This document shows, in pieces, positions 32,507-34,904 of a stretch of 34,904 bases of DNA. The position numbers and the translations under genes are program-made. The stretch is from Chitinophagaceae bacterium (GTDB lineage: Bacteria; Bacteroidota; Bacteroidia; Chitinophagales; Chitinophagaceae), in the NCBI GenBank assembly GCA_014380425.1, contig JACMJX010000132.1, positions 1 to 34,904 of the forward strand, given 5' to 3'. Below the pieces are notes generated by a model. It saw nothing but the letters and a program-made list of their open reading frames with translations. It was not told the origin of the DNA and did not search any database. The stretch's first letter is position 1; every line of letters starts with the position of its first letter.

Positions 32507-33898
32507 ATGCCCGTTGAATCAGAAAATACTTCTTTAAGTGACCAGTTCGAAGACATTATAGCTACAGAGGACAAATTGCTGATCAAGGAATTTCTCAATA
32601 ACCAGAACATCAGTGAGGTGGCGGATCTTGTTTATGAATTTGAGGACTATGCCAGCCAGATCATCGGGAACATGAGTGTACACCGGGCTGCCTCCACATT
32701 TAAGATACTTGATTTTTCCATGCAGAAGCAGATCATCCAGGAGCTGCCTCCTTTGCACAGTGCGGAGTTACTGAATGAGCTTCCCGCCGATGATCGTACC
32801 GCATTTTTGGAAGAGCTGCCGAGCAGTGTAGTGAAGGAACTTATAAAAACGCTGGACCCCGAAGAGCGAAAAGTAACACTTGCTTTGCTCGGTTACCCCG
32901 AAGACAGTGTAGGCAGGCTTATGACACCCGATTACATAGCGATCAACAGAAACTGGAATATGCAGCAGGTGCTGGATCATATCCGCCTTGTAGGGCGTGA
33001 CAGCGAAACGATCGATGTTATCTATGTGGTAGACGACCAGGGTAAATTTCTCGATGATCTTCGGATAAGGGAGGTAATACTTGCCAGCCCAGACAAGAAG
33101 GTAGAAGATGTAATAGACTACAGATTTATCACCCTCCATGTTAATGACGACCAGGAAGTAGCGAACCAGATCTTTAAAATGAATAACAGGGTGGCCCTAC
33201 CGGTTGTGGATAAAAACAACATACTACTGGGCATTGTAACGATCGATGACGTACTGTGGGTTGCCAACGAGGAATTTAGCGAGAACGTGCAGAAGATCGG
33301 CGGAACCGAGGCTTTGGATGAGCCCTATCTTGAAATGCCCATACTTAAACTTTTCCGTAAAAGGATTACCTGGCTCATAGTGCTTTTTCTGGGCGAGATG
33401 CTAACGGCAACCGCTATGGGGTTTTTTGAAGATGAAATTGCCAAAGCGGTGGTGCTGGCACTTTTTGTTCCGCTTATTATTTCCAGCGGGGGTAATAGTG
33501 GCTCGCAGGCATCTACCCTTATTATTCAGGCAATGGCTATGGGAGAACTTTCAATAAGCGACTGGTGGCGGGTGTTGCGAAGGGAGATCGTTAGCGGCCT
33601 TTTACTGGGAGGTGTTCTGGGCATCACCGGATTCATCAGAGTAATTGCATGGTCACAATTCTTTCCGCAGGTGTACGGCCCTCACTATTTATATATTGGA
33701 GCAACGGTCGGTTTTTCCCTGGTAGGCGTTGTTCTATGGGGAACTTTAAGTGGCTCTATGCTTCCCATCCTATTAAAGAGAGCAGGTGCGGACCCCGCCG
33801 TTTCATCTGCCCCCTTTGTTGCCACCCTGGTAGACGTTACCGGCCTGATCATCTATTTTTCCCTAGCCTATATGTTTCTACAAGGCACTTTATTATAG
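32507..33898 (+). CDS. mgtE: magnesium transporter MgtE
   Basis: MgtE is a Mg2+-gated magnesium channel of the inner membrane. The 463-residue product has the cytosolic helical N domain (with LPADDRTAFLEELP), two CBS domains (from GRLMTPDYIAI to IVTIDDVLWV), a plug helix, and five membrane helices. SSGGNSGSQASTLIIQAMAMGEL (326-348) and ADPAVSSAPFVATLVDVTGLIIYF near the C-terminus contain the channel residues, including the Asp in LVDVTGL. The ATG at 32507 is chosen because the first in-frame start (TTG at 32468) lies in a probable promoter region with two CTTTGC repeats. Confidence 0.94.
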   Translation: MPVESENTSLSDQFEDIIATEDKLLIKEFLNNQNISEVADLVYEFEDYASQIIGNMSVHRAASTFKILDFSMQKQIIQELPPLHSAELLNELPADDRTAFLEELPSSVVKELIKTLDPEERKVTLALLGYPEDSVGRLMTPDYIAINRNWNMQQVLDHIRLVGRDSETIDVIYVVDDQGKFLDDLRIREVILASPDKKVEDVIDYRFITLHVNDDQEVANQIFKMNNRVALPVVDKNNILLGIVTIDDVLWVANEEFSENVQKIGGTEALDEPYLEMPILKLFRKRITWLIVLFLGEMLTATAMGFFEDEIAKAVVLALFVPLIISSGGNSGSQASTLIIQAMAMGELSISDWWRVLRREIVSGLLLGGVLGITGFIRVIAWSQFFPQVYGPHYLYIGATVGFSLVGVVLWGTLSGSMLPILLKRAGADPAVSSAPFVATLVDVTGLIIYFSLAYMFLQGTLL

Positions 33899-33957
33899 AT
33901 CCCGCGCTCGCCAAATTAAACAAATTGCAAACTGGAAGGATTTAGATATTTTCCAGC

Positions 33958-33965
33958 TACTTTTG
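33958..33965 (+). promoter_or_regulatory. -7 promoter element of glmS
   Basis: TACTTTTG (TAnnTTTG) ends 16 nt before the ATG at 33982. Confidence 0.6.
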
Positions 33966-33981
33966 TCTTTAAAGTTTATTT

Positions 33982-34904
33982 ATGTGCGGAATTGTTGCTT
34001 ATATAGGTCCACGTGAAGCATACCCGGTTATTTTAAAAGGCCTGAAGCGACTTGAGTACCGCGGCTATGATAGTTCTGGAGTTGCCCTTTTGAATAACGG
34101 GATTAAAATTTATAAGAAAAAAGGCAAGGTGGTCGATCTTGAAGACGATATGCCCGGGAAAGATGTACAAGGGCATGCAGGTATCGGGCATACGCGGTGG
34201 GCAACCCACGGAGAACCCAGCGATTACAATGCACACCCCCATCTGTCTGCCAATGGTCGCTTTGCCATGATACATAATGGGATCATCGAGAACTATGCGC
34301 AATTAAAAAGCGAACTGGTAAGTAAAGGATACTCTTTCAAAAGCGATACAGACACTGAAGTACTACTGAATTTTATTGAATACATTCAGAAAAATAATGA
34401 ATGCAGCCTGGAAGAAGCCGTACGAATCGCGCTGAAGAGAGTTGTGGGAGCTTATGTAATCATACTGCTCGATGAAGAACAACCCGATACACTTATAGCC
34501 GCGAGAAAAGGCAGCCCGCTGGTAATAGGTATTGGAAAGGGAGAACACTTCCTGGCTTCCGATGCCTCTCCGATCGTTGAATATACAAAAGAAGTGGTTT
34601 ACATAAACGACTATGAACTGGCCATTGTAAAAGCAGATGAACTTATTCTTAAGAATCTGGGTAATGAGAAAATAACACCTTACATACAGAAGCTGGATTT
34701 GGAACTGGCCGCGATAGAAAAAGGAGGTTATGATCATTTTATGCTGAAGGAAATTTTCGAGCAGCCGGAGACTATTCATGACTGTTTGAGAGGAAGGCTG
34801 GATGCGGGCGCCGGCACCATCACCATGAGCGGCGTTCAGAACTATATAGAGCAATTAAAAACCGCCAACCGCATCCTTATCGTGGCCTGCGGAACCAGCT
34901 GGCA
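33982..34904 (+). CDS. glmS: glutamine-fructose-6-phosphate aminotransferase GlmS, N-terminal part (3' end outside window)
   Basis: GlmS makes glucosamine-6-phosphate from fructose-6-phosphate and glutamine, feeding peptidoglycan and lipid A. The visible 307 residues start MCGIVAYIGPREAYP with the N-terminal nucleophile Cys2 and continue with LKRLEYRGYDSSGVA, GHAGIGHTRWATHGEPSDYNAHPH, and FAMIHNGIIENYAQLKSEL, the class II glutamine amidotransferase domain. The linker YDHFMLKEIFEQPETIHDCLRGRL precedes the first SIS isomerase domain, whose start RILIVACGTSW is at the window edge. The frame is open to the last base, so the gene is cut by the window, not truncated. Confidence 0.97.
   Translation, partial: MCGIVAYIGPREAYPVILKGLKRLEYRGYDSSGVALLNNGIKIYKKKGKVVDLEDDMPGKDVQGHAGIGHTRWATHGEPSDYNAHPHLSANGRFAMIHNGIIENYAQLKSELVSKGYSFKSDTDTEVLLNFIEYIQKNNECSLEEAVRIALKRVVGAYVIILLDEEQPDTLIAARKGSPLVIGIGKGEHFLASDASPIVEYTKEVVYINDYELAIVKADELILKNLGNEKITPYIQKLDLELAAIEKGGYDHFMLKEIFEQPETIHDCLRGRLDAGAGTITMSGVQNYIEQLKTANRILIVACGTSW

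Overview
The window reads as a chromosomal segment of a Bacteroidota bacterium, most likely family Chitinophagaceae. This rests on several signs together: TAnnTTTG (-7 type) promoter elements before many genes, a fused SecD-SecF translocase, a TonB-dependent receptor, a protein with a type IX secretion (T9SS) C-terminal domain, DUF4397 and DUF4403 proteins, an SDR-type threonine dehydrogenase, and an ECF sigma factor translationally coupled to a membrane-anchored beta-barrel protein. The genus cannot be decided from sequence alone. I saw no tRNA, rRNA, insertion sequence, prophage or CRISPR.

Layout. 1-1566: the C-terminal end of a TonB-dependent receptor and a secreted partner of unknown function. 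1721-7258: a PLP aminotransferase, SecDF, and epoxyqueuosine reductase QueG. 7255-10274 (minus strand): a lipoprotein, an ECF sigma factor and a coupled regulator-like protein with an N-terminal inner-membrane anchor and a C-terminal outer-membrane barrel. 10317-17123: BioA, a shortened SRPBCC-like protein, an ABC-2 permease, the folK-deoxynucleoside kinase pair, an MFS exporter, a YkgJ-type cysteine-cluster protein and a sterol-desaturase-family hydroxylase. 17319-20192: the glycine decarboxylase GcvP with a strong terminator. 20193-20760: a non-coding stretch holding an 11-bp-periodic, partly mirror-inverted repeat array, followed by a small hydrophilic protein of unknown function. 20846-26458: a DUF4397 lipoprotein, a GH63-type glucosidase, threonine dehydrogenase, KdsA and a small PspC-domain protein. 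26656-34904: aconitase, a T9SS cargo protein, a DUF4403 protein, a small SET-domain protein, the magnesium transporter MgtE and the start of GlmS.

Most genes are core metabolism or envelope biogenesis: protein export (SecDF), KDO for lipid A core (KdsA), amino-sugar supply (GlmS), Mg2+ uptake (MgtE), TCA cycle (aconitase), threonine/glycine catabolism (Tdh, GcvP), folate (FolK), biotin (BioA) and tRNA queuosine (QueG). Gene order is compact. Six convergent pairs have stop codons that overlap, abut or lie within 10 bp. Several promoters sit so close to the start codon that leaderless or near-leaderless mRNAs are predicted. The least explained items are the 110-bp repeat array at 20337-20446 with its neighbouring small gene, and the trans-envelope sigma-linked protein at 7255-8802.
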